From assembly GCF_001542875.1 (NCBI RefSeq), contig NZ_LMAF01000003.1, positions 1 to 64,000 of the forward strand: 64,000 nucleotides of DNA. The letters are read 5' to 3'. The notes under the pieces were generated by a model. That model saw only the letters and a program-made list of their open reading frames with translations. It had not been told where the DNA came from and did not search any database. This DNA is from Erythrobacter sp. YT30. Lineage in GTDB: Bacteria > Pseudomonadota > Alphaproteobacteria > Sphingomonadales > Sphingomonadaceae. Positions 45,049 to 54,290 of the stretch are shown here, piece by piece (positions within the stretch are counted from its first letter, which is position 1; each line of letters begins with the position of its first letter). A program made the translations under genes and the position numbers.

Positions 45049-46605
45049 TTAGAGGCTGAAGCCGGGTTTAGCGGCGTCGGCCTGCCGGTCTTTTTTGCGC
45101 TTGTTCTCGCTGCGACGCGGCTTTTTGGCTGCGTTGCTTGGTACAATTGCTGCAGGATCGGCTGAGCCTACGGTTGTTGATGGATTAGGTGCGTCCTGCC
45201 CAACAGCGGTCGGACCGGGGCGCTCTTCGCCGGATACACCCTTGTTGTTTTTGTAGAGGAGCAGCTGATCAATCTCGTTCGCCGCATGGAAGCCATCGGT
45301 TGGCAGTTTGATGTCGCGCGCGCTGACGGGCTTCACGAGATACGGCGTCGCAATGATCACCAGCTCGGTTTCGCCCTTGCGATACGAACGCGAACGGAAC
45401 AGATTGCCAAGGATTGGCACATCGCCAAGACCAGGAGTCTTTTCGAGCGAGTTCTGTGAGTTGTTGCTCATCAGGCCAGCAATCATGAAGCTCTGGCCAG
45501 AGCCCAATTCCACGGTCGTTTCGGTGCGACGGGTTGTAAGGCTTGGGATTTCAAATCCGTTGAGCGTGACCGAACCTGAGCTTGAAAGCTCGGAAACTTC
45601 GGGACGCAGACGGAGCGAGATCCGGCCATTGGAAAGAACCGTCGGCGTATAGGCAAGGCTAACACCGAACTGGCGGAATTCCACGGCGACGTTGCCCAAA
45701 CCCTGACTGATCGGGATCGGGAATTCGCCACCGGCAAGGAAGGTCGCCGTTTCACCCGAAAGCGCCGTAAGGTTGGGCTCCGAGATCGTGTTCACGAGAC
45801 CGATTGTCTCAGACAGATCGAGAGTGCCAGCGAGGTCAAGACCGAAAAGCTGCCCAAGGCCAGCCACTGTCGTGCCAGCTGTGGTGATGACAGAAGTGCC
45901 CTCGGCACCGGCTGTCACGTTTACACCAGCGGGGCCACCAGGAGTGTACTGTGTGAGTGCCCCGCGGCCGGTGCCGATGCCGAATTGGAAGCCATCGGTG
46001 GAGTCGGCTGTTGTAAGGTTGGCGCCGATAGCGCGGACAAGCGAACGGCTGACTTCAGCAAAGGTCACTTTGAGGTTCACCTGAAGCGGCGTCGCGGTTT
46101 TCACCCGCGTGATGACATTTACACCGTCGCCAAGGAATGCCTGAACCAGACGCTCAGCTTCTGATGCATCTTCAGGTGCAGCCACTGTGCCTGTCAAAAG
46201 CACGGTGTTGCTGCCCATGGTCGCCACGCTGACTTTTGCCTCTGGCATGGCGAGAGCAAGCATCTGATCGATGCTGTCGATGTTTGAACCCACGCGGATA
46301 TTGGCAGAGAAGATCACATCGCCGCGGGCATTGCTCGCATAGATGGTCGTCTCACCGCCTGCCCGGCCAAACACGTACAGCTGACGCTGCGATTTGATCT
46401 GGACGTCAGCGACCGAATCGTTGGCGACGAACACGTCAGCCATTGCGCCGGGGACTGTTACCAGTTCGCCTTTGCCGATCGACAGAACGATATCCTGTGC
46501 TGGACGAACAACCTGCTGCGCTGTTGCGGTGCTTGTCGGCATCACTGCCAGCGGTGCAACAGCCAGACTGGCCATCAGCATCTTTGAAGTAAGTTGGCGT
46601 TTCAT
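45049..46605 (-). CDS. cpaC: Tad pilus secretin CpaC
   Basis: Outer-membrane secretin ring of the Tad pilus. Start at 46605 (MKRQLTSKML) gives a signal peptide ending ATAQQ; the upstream frame is open to 46674, but that extension lacks signal features. About 518 residues. N-terminal BON/N0-type region (DIVLSIGKGELVTVPGAMADVFVAN), then the secretin core with ETIGLVNTISEPNLTALSGETATFLAGGEFPIPI and VELGSGQSFMIAGLM. A C-terminal ~80-residue Ser/Pro/Lys-rich tail with the basic KKPRRSENKRKKDRQ follows the core. Confidence 0.94.
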   Translation of the reverse strand: MKRQLTSKMLMASLAVAPLAVMPTSTATAQQVVRPAQDIVLSIGKGELVTVPGAMADVFVANDSVADVQIKSQRQLYVFGRAGGETTIYASNARGDVIFSANIRVGSNIDSIDQMLALAMPEAKVSVATMGSNTVLLTGTVAAPEDASEAERLVQAFLGDGVNVITRVKTATPLQVNLKVTFAEVSRSLVRAIGANLTTADSTDGFQFGIGTGRGALTQYTPGGPAGVNVTAGAEGTSVITTAGTTVAGLGQLFGLDLAGTLDLSETIGLVNTISEPNLTALSGETATFLAGGEFPIPISQGLGNVAVEFRQFGVSLAYTPTVLSNGRISLRLRPEVSELSSSGSVTLNGFEIPSLTTRRTETTVELGSGQSFMIAGLMSNNSQNSLEKTPGLGDVPILGNLFRSRSYRKGETELVIIATPYLVKPVSARDIKLPTDGFHAANEIDQLLLYKNNKGVSGEERPGPTAVGQDAPNPSTTVGSADPAAIVPSNAAKKPRRSENKRKKDRQADAAKPGFSL

Positions 46606-46684
46606 TTTTCGCCCCCCAATGGGTTTCTCATTTGCCGCAGTTGCGGCGTGAAAACGTGAGTACAAATTCGTCATTGTTCTGGTC

Positions 46685-47809
46685 TCAGCGGATCAGCGAG
46701 CTGGTCACTGCAGGCACAGTCTGACCAGCGTTGCGCACGCCGTTGGACTGGCTGCTGATCAGCGATGCGGTTGAACCGGCCTGCGGATCGACGACCACTT
46801 CAGCAGTGCTCTGACCGCGGGTCACGCGAACCTTCGGACCGATTGGCCCTGCAGTTCCGTTGAGAGCGCCGGCACGGCGATCATCGGCTGCTGCGGCTGC
46901 GCGTTCGGCGCGTTCACGAGCTTCAACTTCTTCAGGGCTCGGCGGAACCGTCTTGCGCTGGAAGCGAGAGACATCACCACCCGTTGCGAAAGTCGTGCCC
47001 TTATCTGCGGGGCGAGCCATCGCTGCACGCAGGATACGCTCTTCTTCTTCAGGAGACGCATCTTCAGGGATCGTGATATCGCCAGATGCGATCGCACGCT
47101 CCAATTCAGCCTGGTTGTCCGCGATCGAACGCAGGACAAGCGTCAGCTGACCAATGGTCATCGCGACGGTGACTTTTTCAGCAAGCTTCGGAGTAACTTC
47201 GAGCGTCACAGTACGGAAAGCGCGAACCTGCGTTTTTCCGTTCTCATTGACGAACTGCTCGGTCGACTGGTCAGTTGCGAGAACGCGCAGATTGCGAAGA
47301 ACAGTTTCTGCCGCATTGAGCGGACGGCCTTCGCCAGGAACCGTTTGCGTAAGAACAACGTCAACTCGGTCGCCTGGGAAGACAAAGCCAGCAACACCGG
47401 TTTTCGCAGACACGGGAACGGTCACAGCACGCATGCCAGGGCCAAGCGCCGCAGCAAGGAAGCCGCGATCGCCAGGGCTAACCAAAGTGCCTTGGGTCAC
47501 GGGTTCACCAACAGTCAGCGGATCGCGTACAACGGTGCCAAGGAGGCCCGACACGTCCGATTCGCCTTCCAGATAATAGGCATCCTGCACAAGACCTTCA
47601 GGCCATGACTGGAATTCCAGTGCTTCTGCTGTGATGATTGTGCCAGCAGGCAATGGCAATTTTGCCACAAGTACTTTGGGGCCTACAGGCTCAGCGGCTA
47701 CCGCCTCTGGTGCAGCCGTTCCCCCGGCGAACATGGTGCGCGCTGCAAACGCTGTACCGACCGCAATGATCAGTGCTCCGAGCAGCAAAACCAGCTTCTT
47801 CCTATCCAT
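46685..47809 (-). CDS. cpaB: Tad pilus assembly protein CpaB/RcpC
   Basis: Periplasmic, membrane-anchored component of the Tad machine, 374 residues. N-terminal membrane helix (LVLLLGALIIAVGTAFAA), then a SAF-like domain (PLPAGTIITAEALEFQSWPE) and the CpaB core with LGPGMRAVTVPVSAKTGVAGFVFPGDRVDVVLTQ. A conserved VLRNLRVLATDQ segment is followed by a long Glu/Ala-rich, low-complexity region (about 250-320). It lies between cpaC and cpaA, with 79 nt to the former and 89 nt to the latter. Confidence 0.94.
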   Translation of the reverse strand: MDRKKLVLLLGALIIAVGTAFAARTMFAGGTAAPEAVAAEPVGPKVLVAKLPLPAGTIITAEALEFQSWPEGLVQDAYYLEGESDVSGLLGTVVRDPLTVGEPVTQGTLVSPGDRGFLAAALGPGMRAVTVPVSAKTGVAGFVFPGDRVDVVLTQTVPGEGRPLNAAETVLRNLRVLATDQSTEQFVNENGKTQVRAFRTVTLEVTPKLAEKVTVAMTIGQLTLVLRSIADNQAELERAIASGDITIPEDASPEEEERILRAAMARPADKGTTFATGGDVSRFQRKTVPPSPEEVEARERAERAAAAADDRRAGALNGTAGPIGPKVRVTRGQSTAEVVVDPQAGSTASLISSQSNGVRNAGQTVPAVTSSLIR

Positions 47810-47898
47810 GGCTAATCAAGCCCCTTCGTAAATGCCCTTGGTTGATGTGCGGGCGGGTATGGTTTCAATTCGTAAGACCGAAACGGTTAAAATCAGGT

Positions 47899-48402
47899 TC
47901 ATCCCGACATGGCGCCGAGAAAAAGTGTGTCATAATTGTCGATTGTGATGACCCAGAGCGCCCCGGCCGCAATGGCGACTCCGTAAGGGAGCTGGCCCGG
48001 TGTCTTGGGTTTGAAGACGACGCGGCGGATGACGAAATAGATCGCCAGAAGGCCGCCAACCATCGCCATGATGATAAGCAGCGTCATGTAATTGAGGGGG
48101 GTAATCCAGAGCGCGAGCGCGGCCAGCAGCTTGATATCGCCGCCGCCAAGGATCGTGATGCCGAGCGTGTATCCGATATAGCCAATGCCGAGCAGGATCG
48201 CGGTAACGATAAGCGCAAACCCTAATTGCCAAGCAACATCAGGCCACAGCGACATGCCACTTGCCCACCAGTACAAGGGCGCGCCAAGCGCAATGGCGCC
48301 ATTCAGCCAATTGGCGATCCGGCGGCTTTTTATGTCGGTGAAGGCTGCAACGCAGAGCCCAATTGCCAGCGCAATCAGCAATCCGTAGTGAAGATACAGC
48401 AT
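47899..48402 (-). CDS. cpaA: Prepilin peptidase CpaA/TadV
   Basis: A24-type aspartic peptidase that cleaves the leader of Flp pilins and pseudopilins. It has 167 residues, the compact TadV form without the methyltransferase domain of PilD. The catalytic Asp pair lies in FTDIKSRRIANWLNG (after helix 1) and GGGDIKLLAALALW. Six hydrophobic segments fit an inner-membrane protease. It is the promoter-proximal gene of the tad operon. No flp pilin gene lies before it; the next gene reads away on the plus strand. Confidence 0.94.
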   Translation of the reverse strand: MLYLHYGLLIALAIGLCVAAFTDIKSRRIANWLNGAIALGAPLYWWASGMSLWPDVAWQLGFALIVTAILLGIGYIGYTLGITILGGGDIKLLAALALWITPLNYMTLLIIMAMVGGLLAIYFVIRRVVFKPKTPGQLPYGVAIAAGALWVITIDNYDTLFLGAMSG

Positions 48403-48502
48403 CTGTATGTAGCCCCCAAAAATGCTCGTGCGCCCGTGCGGCTCGCGAACTCTGATTGGGGGTGCTACAGGTCAGTGCTTACTATAAAGTAACCAAAACC
48501 CG
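48403..48502. promoter_or_regulatory. Divergent promoter region of the tad operon and hydrolase gene
   Basis: 100 bp between divergent genes. TTACTATAAAGTAA at 48479-48492 is an inverted repeat with AT-rich centre (TTACT-ATAA-AGTAA). It could supply -10 elements or a small operator for both directions. Exact promoter boxes cannot be fixed by eye. Confidence 0.4.
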
Positions 48503-49534
48503 ATGGACGATATTCACGACGTGTCAGCGCAGAATAACTCAGATTTGAAGCCACAGTCAGTGAGCGGTGCTGTGATTGATCGGCGGGCAATACCAGAGGT
48601 TGCTACAGAATCGATTTGGAATGCGCGCGATGGGCACGCGATCCGGCGCATTGATTGGCCAGCGGTCGAGAGCCCGGCACGCGGATCGATCCTTTACATG
48701 CCAGGGCGAGGGGACTTTTACGAAAAGTATCTGGAAACGCTGCACGAATGGCATTTGAAAGGTTGGCGCGTCACTGCGGCTGACTGGCGCGGTCAGACGG
48801 GCAGTGGCCGTTTGGGTAAAGATGCGACCACCGGCCATATCGATGATTTTACGACATGGACGGCAGATCTCGCAGCGTTGTGGGCCGATTTTGTTGCCGA
48901 AACGCCCGGCCCGCACATCCTCGCTGCGCATTCCATGGGCGGGCATATCGTTATGCGAGCGCTGGTCGATAAGGTGATCGCGCCGCTGCCTGACGCAGTC
49001 GTCCTTTCAGCGCCGATGATTGGTATGGCAGGCCCGCCGCTTCCGATGGCGATGCTCCACAGTGTTGCCAAGATGATGACGCGCATAGGCGAGCCCACTC
49101 GTCCGGCATGGAAGGGTGGAGAGAAGCCCGGCGATATCCCCGAAGAGCGTATCAAGCTTTTGACGCATGATGACGATCGTTACGAGGATGAGCTGTGGTG
49201 GCGCATCAATCGCCCTGAAATCGCGATGGGCCCGGCAAGCTGGGGTTGGCTGGAGCGGGCTTACGATTCGTGCAGGCGATTGGAAGAACCGGGCGCGCTT
49301 GAGGCAGTCGAAACTCCAGTGCTGATCTGCACCACTTCTAACGACAAGCTGGTGAGCCACGCCGCCAACCTTCGCGCCGCGCAAAGGCTGCCCAATGGCG
49401 AACTGATCGCGTTCGGAAACGAAGCGCGCCATGAAATCCTGCGCGAAGTGGACGAGGTGCGCGGGCGCATGCTGGAGGGCGTTGATGACTTCCTGGGCCG
49501 CGTTGCCCCGCGTCTGGAGACCACTCCTGCATGA
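48503..49534 (+). CDS. Alpha/beta hydrolase (serine aminopeptidase S33/lysophospholipase-like)
   Basis: A 343-residue alpha/beta hydrolase of the Hydrolase_4 (PF12146) group. Nucleophile Ser144 in LAAHSMGGHIV; the preceding DWRGQTGSGRLG is the oxyanion/strand-helix region. VLICTTSNDKLVSHAA supplies the acid (Asp) and NEARHEIL the His. The N-terminal 40 residues are polar and without signal peptide. Substrate may be a monoacylglycerol, lysophospholipid or ester. The stop overlaps the next ATG (ATGA), so the two genes are coupled. Confidence 0.88.
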   Translation: MDDIHDVSAQNNSDLKPQSVSGAVIDRRAIPEVATESIWNARDGHAIRRIDWPAVESPARGSILYMPGRGDFYEKYLETLHEWHLKGWRVTAADWRGQTGSGRLGKDATTGHIDDFTTWTADLAALWADFVAETPGPHILAAHSMGGHIVMRALVDKVIAPLPDAVVLSAPMIGMAGPPLPMAMLHSVAKMMTRIGEPTRPAWKGGEKPGDIPEERIKLLTHDDDRYEDELWWRINRPEIAMGPASWGWLERAYDSCRRLEEPGALEAVETPVLICTTSNDKLVSHAANLRAAQRLPNGELIAFGNEARHEILREVDEVRGRMLEGVDDFLGRVAPRLETTPA

Positions 49535-50667
49535 GTGATCCCATCTACGATTTTGCGGTCATCGGGGCCGGAATGGCGGGCGCGAGCATTGCCGCTGAAC
49601 TTGCCCCCTATGCCAGCGTTCTTGTTCTCGAAGGCGAAGATGCGCCGGGCTATCATTCGACCGGTCGATCCGCAGCTTTCTGGGAGGAGTGCTATGGCGG
49701 GCCGGGCGTCGTTCCGCTGACAAGTGCATCAGGCCGCTTCCTGCGCGAACAAGATCTGCTGCGGGAACGCGGCGCGCTTTATGTGGGTAGGGCGCAGGAT
49801 GCGGGCGGGCTTGACGCTTTTATGGACCGGTTTGAGGGAACAGGCGTCACGATCGCGCGGGGCGGGCGCGAAACCTTGATGCAGCACGTTCCGCATGCGC
49901 GCGAGGAATGGACTGAATGCATCTGGCAGCCAGCCTGCGCCGATATCGATGTCGCCGCGCTGCACCAGCTTTATCTCAAGACGCTGAAACAAGCAGGCGC
50001 ACACCTTGTGTGCCGCTCGCGTGTCAGTCACCTCGCCCGGATAGATGATGTTTGGCAGATCACGACCGAAAGCGGGGACACCCACCGCGCGGCTCGCGTC
50101 GTCAACGCGGCAGGGGCGTGGGCTGACACGATGGCAAAGCTTGCAGGGGCCCGCCCACTGGGGATTGATCCCAAGCGCCGCACGGTCGCGCAACTCCGCG
50201 TTGCACCAGAAGCGCCCGCCGACCTGCCGCTCGTGCTCGACATCAATGGCGGATTTTACTTCAAGTCCGATAATGGCCGCCTATGGCTCAGTCCGCACGA
50301 TGAAATCCCGACCGACCCTTGCGATGCCGCGCCCGAAGAGATGGATGTGGCGCTAGCGATTGATCGGTTTCAGTCGGTCACGGACTGGAAGATCGAAGCG
50401 GTGGAGCGGCGCTGGGCCGGCCTTCGCAGTTTCGCTCCTGATCGTTTGCCGGTTTACGGGCCTGATAGCGAAGTCGATAGCTTCATCTGGTTTGCAGGCC
50501 AGGGCGGATTTGGCATCCAGACCGCGCCTGCCGCAGCCCGACTTGGCGCTAAGATCATGCTTGGACAATCACCTGACGCCATGACGGCAGCGATTGATCC
50601 GGCGATGTATTCGCCCGAGAGGTTTCAGCTTGTAAACCAACGCGATTTTGCGACTCAGGCACTCTAG
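49531..50667 (+). CDS. FAD-dependent oxidoreductase (DAO/glycine oxidase-like)
   Basis: A 378-residue flavoprotein of the DAO family. FAD-binding Rossmann motif VIGAGMAGASIAAELA near residues 8-24, the ATP-like phosphate loop GYHSTGRSAAFWEE, and C-terminal GRLWLSPHDEIPTDP and WAGLRSFAPDRLPVYGPD, then QGGFGIQTAPAAARLGA. It probably oxidises an amino acid or amine at the membrane or in the cytoplasm (D-amino-acid dehydrogenase/glycine oxidase-type). The substrate is unknown. It overlaps the hydrolase gene by 4 nt. Confidence 0.88.
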   Translation: MSDPIYDFAVIGAGMAGASIAAELAPYASVLVLEGEDAPGYHSTGRSAAFWEECYGGPGVVPLTSASGRFLREQDLLRERGALYVGRAQDAGGLDAFMDRFEGTGVTIARGGRETLMQHVPHAREEWTECIWQPACADIDVAALHQLYLKTLKQAGAHLVCRSRVSHLARIDDVWQITTESGDTHRAARVVNAAGAWADTMAKLAGARPLGIDPKRRTVAQLRVAPEAPADLPLVLDINGGFYFKSDNGRLWLSPHDEIPTDPCDAAPEEMDVALAIDRFQSVTDWKIEAVERRWAGLRSFAPDRLPVYGPDSEVDSFIWFAGQGGFGIQTAPAAARLGAKIMLGQSPDAMTAAIDPAMYSPERFQLVNQRDFATQAL

Positions 50668-50732
50668 CCAAGCCAGTTCCAATCTGTAAGGTGCAAGCCC
50701 GAGCAGTAACGTCCAATAAGAGAGGGAACACC

Positions 50733-50909
50733 ATGGCTCACAAGTTCGAAATCTACAAAGACAAGTCCGGCGAATTCCGTGTCCGCTTCAGCTACAATTC
50801 CGAAGTGATGTTCTCGACCCAGGGGTATTCGAGCAAATCGTCCGCGCAAAACGCGATTGATTCGATCAAGAAAAACGGCCCTGACGCGCCGATCGAAGAC
50901 AACAGCTGA
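50733..50909 (+). CDS. YegP-like DUF1508 protein
   Basis: A 58-residue protein, start set at 50733 (MAHKFEIYKDKSGEFRVRF) with AGAGGGA upstream. It carries the single DUF1508/YegP repeat: F-E-I-Y-K-D-K-S-G-E-F-R-V-R-F, then GYSSKSSAQNAIDSIKKNGPDA. Such proteins are small, beta-alpha folds of unknown function, often one or two repeats; here one. Ends with a terminator at 50938-50967, convergent with rnhA. Confidence 0.88.
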   Translation: MAHKFEIYKDKSGEFRVRFSYNSEVMFSTQGYSSKSSAQNAIDSIKKNGPDAPIEDNS

Positions 50910-50937
50910 TCGGCTGAGCCTTCACAAAAGCTACCCA

Positions 50938-50967
50938 AGCGGGCGCGCCATGATGGTGCGCCCGTTT
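50938..50967 (+). terminator. Terminator of the YegP-like gene
   Basis: CGGGCGCGCCAT and ATGGTGCGCCCG form a long stem with one mismatch, followed by TTTT. Located 28 nt after the stop and 10 nt from the rnhA end. Confidence 0.8.
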
Positions 50968-50977
50968 TGCATTGAGA

Positions 50978-51448
50978 TTAGTCTTCGCCGTCTTCGATGC
51001 CGACCTTTTCGGCTTCATCGCTTGCAAGCTTGTCCACCCGCTCATTTTCCGGATGACCCGAATGGCCCTTTACCCAGTGCCATTCAATTTCGTGCCGCCC
51101 GGCGACATCAATCAATTCGTGCCATAGATCGGAATTGCGGACCGGTTTCTTGCTCGCCGTTTTCCAGCCATTGCGCTTCCAGCCTTCAACCCACTTGGTG
51201 ATGCCATCGAGCACGTATTTGCTGTCGGAATAAAGCTCCACCTCGCACGGCTCGATCAGCGCGGACAGCCCTTTGATGACGGCGGTCATTTCCATCCGAT
51301 TGTTGGTGGTGTCGTCTTCGCCGCCCGACAGCTCTTTTTCGTGCTTGCCCATTTTCAAGAGCACGCCCCAGCCGCCCGGGCCCGGATTTCCCTTGCACGC
51401 GCCGTCGGTGTAGATCGCAACTTTCTTCATCGGTTTCGTGTCAGTCAT
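50978..51448 (-). CDS. rnhA: Ribonuclease HI
   Basis: Cleaves the RNA strand of RNA-DNA hybrids and so removes R-loops and primers. Start at 51448 ([20 protein letters not shown]); the frame is open upstream, but that part overlaps thrB. 156 residues, normal. The catalytic carboxylates are Asp15 ([16 protein letters not shown]), Glu53 ([10 protein letters not shown]), Asp75 ([10 protein letters not shown]) and Asp139 ([11 protein letters not shown]). It follows thrB by 19 nt, forming ispH-thrB-rnhA on the minus strand. Confidence 0.97.
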   Translation of the reverse strand: MTDTKPMKKVAIYTDGACKGNPGPGGWGVLLKMGKHEKELSGGEDDTTNNRMEMTAVIKGLSALIEPCEVELYSDSKYVLDGITKWVEGWKRNGWKTASKKPVRNSDLWHELIDVAGRHEIEWHWVKGHSGHPENERVDKLASDEAEKVGIEDGED

Positions 51449-51467
51449 TTTGAAAGGCGTGCGCGTT

Positions 51468-52436
51468 TCACGCAAAGAGGTGCGATGCGTGCTCGTCGTA
51501 GAATCGCCATCTTCGGACGAACTCGACGGGGTCTTTCCTCGTAACCAGCGCATCATTGGGTGTTTCTAACCAATCCTCCGCGCGGCTCGCAACAAACCGA
51601 AGACATGCCCCCTTGGCAATTTCTGCGAACAACGCCCGTTCGTCCTGTGTAATTTCCCTTATACTTTCATAGGCATTAAGAAATTCCGTCCCACAATTGG
51701 ACAGATAGTCTCCGGTGTCCGGATCGAAACACCACGCCGCATGAGTGACAGCAATATCAAGCGCCATGCAATCGGTGCAAGCAAAGTAGAAATCGATCAT
51801 CCCTGTGACTTTGTCGTCCAGCATAAGGACGTTGTCCGGGAAGAGATCGGCGTGTACCTGAGCCTTTGGCAGCGCAGACAGATCAAGCGCAGCTGCATTC
51901 CGAGCAGGGCCAAGCACATCGGGCAAATCCGGGTGGATCGAGGCAAGACCGTCCGCACCACACTTTTCCAGCACGGCGAGATTATCGGCAAAGCCCATCG
52001 TGTTGCGACGGCTTAGCGGAAAATCGGCGCTGGCAAGGTGCATCTGCGCCAAGGTAGCGCCGAGCGCGCGTGTCTGATCGGGAGTGGGGCGGGTGGGCGA
52101 TACGCCGGGGAGAAACTCAATCAGCGCAACCGCTTTGCCTTCTACCATGCGGAATTCTGCGCCGGTTTCATCGTGGATCGTGCGCGGAACAGGACAGCCT
52201 TTCGCCGAAAGGTGATCGAGGAGCCCGAGGAAATACGGCAGATCGTCAAGCTCGATCCGCCTCTCATACATGGTGAGGATGTAGCGCGAATTGGCCGTGC
52301 CTTTGCGCGTTTCGATGAGCCAGTTGGAGTTCGACACGCCTTCGGCAATGCCCTTTGCCGAAACGAGTTCACCGACATCATAATGACTGATGAGTTCGCT
52401 TAAGTCTTCGGCGCTCAAATGCGTGTAGACGGCCAT
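51468..52436 (-). CDS. thrB: Homoserine kinase (ThrB, aminoglycoside-phosphotransferase-like type)
   Basis: Phosphorylates homoserine in threonine biosynthesis. Start at 52436 ([20 protein letters not shown]) removes an upstream extension that overlaps ispH. About 322 residues. It is the APH-fold ThrB found in alphaproteobacteria rather than the GHMP kinase type: [13 protein letters not shown] (nucleotide-binding strand), [32 protein letters not shown] (catalytic and Mg-binding region HxDxxxxN), and [18 protein letters not shown]. Sits between ispH and rnhA. Confidence 0.94.
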   Translation of the reverse strand: MAVYTHLSAEDLSELISHYDVGELVSAKGIAEGVSNSNWLIETRKGTANSRYILTMYERRIELDDLPYFLGLLDHLSAKGCPVPRTIHDETGAEFRMVEGKAVALIEFLPGVSPTRPTPDQTRALGATLAQMHLASADFPLSRRNTMGFADNLAVLEKCGADGLASIHPDLPDVLGPARNAAALDLSALPKAQVHADLFPDNVLMLDDKVTGMIDFYFACTDCMALDIAVTHAAWCFDPDTGDYLSNCGTEFLNAYESIREITQDERALFAEIAKGACLRFVASRAEDWLETPNDALVTRKDPVEFVRRWRFYDEHASHLFA

Positions 52437-52458
52437 GTTCTTTCGCAAAGTGTGCGGG

Positions 52459-53439
52459 TTATTCGGTGAGCTGGCGTGGCAGCTTGAAAACCATCTTTTC
52501 TTCAGCCGTCGTGATCGTGCGTTCCTGAATGGGGCGCATCGCCGCCAGCGCATCCACCACTTCGCGCACCAGAACTTCCGGCGCAGATGCCCCTGCCGTG
52601 AGCCCGATTGTGTCGATCCCGTCGAGCCATGCAGGATCAATCTCATCCGCGCGCTGGATCAATTTGCCGGGCGTTCCCAGCCGCTCTGCCACTTCGACAA
52701 GTCGCAGCGAATTGGACGAATTGGGCGCGCCGACGACCAGCACCAGATCGCAATCCTGCGCCAATTCCTTGACCGCTGCCTGACGGTTGGACGTCGCGTA
52801 GCAAATGTCTTCCGCTTTCGGTCCCTTGATATTGGGGTAACGCCATTCGAGCGCGTCGATCACTTCGCGCGTGTCATCCACCGACAGCGTCGTTTGCGTG
52901 AGATAGGCGAGTGGCTCGTCGCTATCGAAAGGAAGTTTGTCGACGTCCTCAAGGTCTTCGACCAGCGTCATTTGGCCCGGTTCGACCTGGCCCATCGTGC
53001 CTATAACTTCGGGATGTCCGGCATGGCCGACGAAAATAATGTGACGGCCTTTTTCCAGCTGCCGCTCGGCCTGGCGGTGCACTTTGGAAACAAGCGGGCA
53101 TGTCGCATCGACATAGATCATGTTGCGCCGCTCTGCCTCTGCGGGCACCGATTTGGGCACGCCATGCGCGCTGAAGACCACCGGAGCATCGGTGGGAACC
53201 TCGTCTAGTTCTTTGACGAAAATCGCGCCTTTGGCTTTCAGCCCTTCGACAACATATTTGTTGTGGACGATTTCATGGCGCACATAGACCGGCGCGCCGT
53301 ACCTCTCGAGCGCCTTTTCCACGATCTCAATCGCTCGGTCTACACCGGCGCAAAACCCGCGCGGGGCGGCGATCAAAAGGTTGAGCGGTTTGCCTTGCGC
53401 TTTCGGGGCAGAGGCTGAATCTTGAAAGGGCGCATTCAT
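52459..53439 (-). CDS. ispH: 4-hydroxy-3-methylbut-2-enyl diphosphate reductase
   Basis: Last enzyme of the MEP isoprenoid pathway; it makes IPP and DMAPP with a [4Fe-4S] cluster. 326 residues. Cluster ligands are Cys30 ([12 protein letters not shown]), Cys114 ([12 protein letters not shown]) and Cys213 ([11 protein letters not shown]). Also has [12 protein letters not shown] and [12 protein letters not shown] with catalytic histidines, and the substrate Glu region in TLSVDDT. First gene of the ispH-thrB-rnhA run, 23 nt upstream of thrB. The divergent lipoprotein gene lies ~100 bp away. Confidence 0.97.
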   Translation of the reverse strand: MNAPFQDSASAPKAQGKPLNLLIAAPRGFCAGVDRAIEIVEKALERYGAPVYVRHEIVHNKYVVEGLKAKGAIFVKELDEVPTDAPVVFSAHGVPKSVPAEAERRNMIYVDATCPLVSKVHRQAERQLEKGRHIIFVGHAGHPEVIGTMGQVEPGQMTLVEDLEDVDKLPFDSDEPLAYLTQTTLSVDDTREVIDALEWRYPNIKGPKAEDICYATSNRQAAVKELAQDCDLVLVVGAPNSSNSLRLVEVAERLGTPGKLIQRADEIDPAWLDGIDTIGLTAGASAPEVLVREVVDALAAMRPIQERTITTAEEKMVFKLPRQLTE

Positions 53440-53537
53440 GTGTGCCCCTCTAGCGCTTTGTGACCTGCCCCGCTAGGGACATGTCGCAAGGCCGGGTTGT
53501 CCCGGCAAATTGGATCGAATGTAAGGACGGCGAATAG

Positions 53538-54200
53538 ATGGTCTCGCTCGCACAATCTGGTGCTCGTATTGGTATTGCCCTTGGCCTCGCAGCTGCGGTG
53601 ACTGGCTGCGCGCGCGAAGGCGAATTGGTGGTCAATCAGGGTGTGGGGATCACATCTGTGCTTTCCAGCTGTCCGCAGGTCGGCATTCCCGATTACACCG
53701 GCGATGTCACCACATTCCGAACGGCAGGCGATGCGACTTTCAGCAATCTCGATATGAGCGCTGCGATCACCAATCTGCGTTCGACCTGCGATGACACTGC
53801 CGAAAAGATCTACAGCGAGGCGACATTTGATGTCGTCGCCCAGCGCAAGGATGTGCGCGGTGCGCGCACTGTCACGCTCCCCTACTTCGTCAGCGTCATT
53901 CGCGGCGGCAGCGCCGTTGTGACAAAGCGGGTGGGGCAGGTGACGCTCAGCTTCGCCGACGGTGAAGAGCGGGCATCAGCCAGCGCGAAGGCAGGATCAT
54001 TCGTGGACAAGGCCGCTGCGACACTGCCCGAAGATATTCGCGAGAAGATCACGCGCAAACGACGACCAGGCGATCCGGAAGCCGCACTCGACCCGCTGAC
54101 CGCGCCCGATGTGAGAGCAGCCATTCAGCGCACCCGATTTGAAATGCTGATCGGGTTCCAGCTGACCGAGGACCAGCTGGGCTATAACGTTCGGCGCTAA
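53538..54200 (+). CDS. Lipoprotein of unknown function
   Basis: A 220-residue protein with a lipoprotein signal peptide (IALGLAAAVTGCAREGE; lipobox Cys about residue 24). Start supported by AAGGA ~14 nt upstream. The mature part has three further Cys, LRSTCDDTAEKIY and SSCPQVGIPDY being the best anchors, then VTLPYFVSVIRGGSAVVTKRVGQVTLSF, a beta-rich domain. A basic KRRPGDPEA precedes the last helix. I do not recognise a family. It sits between divergent ispH and argS; its terminator is not obvious. Confidence 0.75.
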   Translation: MVSLAQSGARIGIALGLAAAVTGCAREGELVVNQGVGITSVLSSCPQVGIPDYTGDVTTFRTAGDATFSNLDMSAAITNLRSTCDDTAEKIYSEATFDVVAQRKDVRGARTVTLPYFVSVIRGGSAVVTKRVGQVTLSFADGEERASASAKAGSFVDKAAATLPEDIREKITRKRRPGDPEAALDPLTAPDVRAAIQRTRFEMLIGFQLTEDQLGYNVRR

Positions 54201-54258
54201 CGCCACTCTTGAAAAACCCGTGATCCCCCGCAAAGTCGGGAGGAACTGTTTCGAGGAG

Positions 54259-54279
54259 GCTCCTGCAATCTGCGGGAGC
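54259..54279 (+). promoter_or_regulatory. Hairpin over the argS ribosome-binding site
   Basis: GCTCCTGCA (54259-54267) pairs with TGCGGGAGC (54271-54279) around an ATC loop, with one G-U wobble. The GGGAG in the right arm is the only Shine-Dalgarno-like sequence before the argS ATG at 54291 (12 nt away), so the stem would hide it. Possible translational control; not a T-box leader. Confidence 0.45.
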
Positions 54280-54290
54280 ATACATGATTT

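Noticed and set aside
54201..54290. T-box riboswitch before argS
   Set aside because: No T-box sequence, specifier loop or terminator; only a short hairpin over the Shine-Dalgarno-like sequence.
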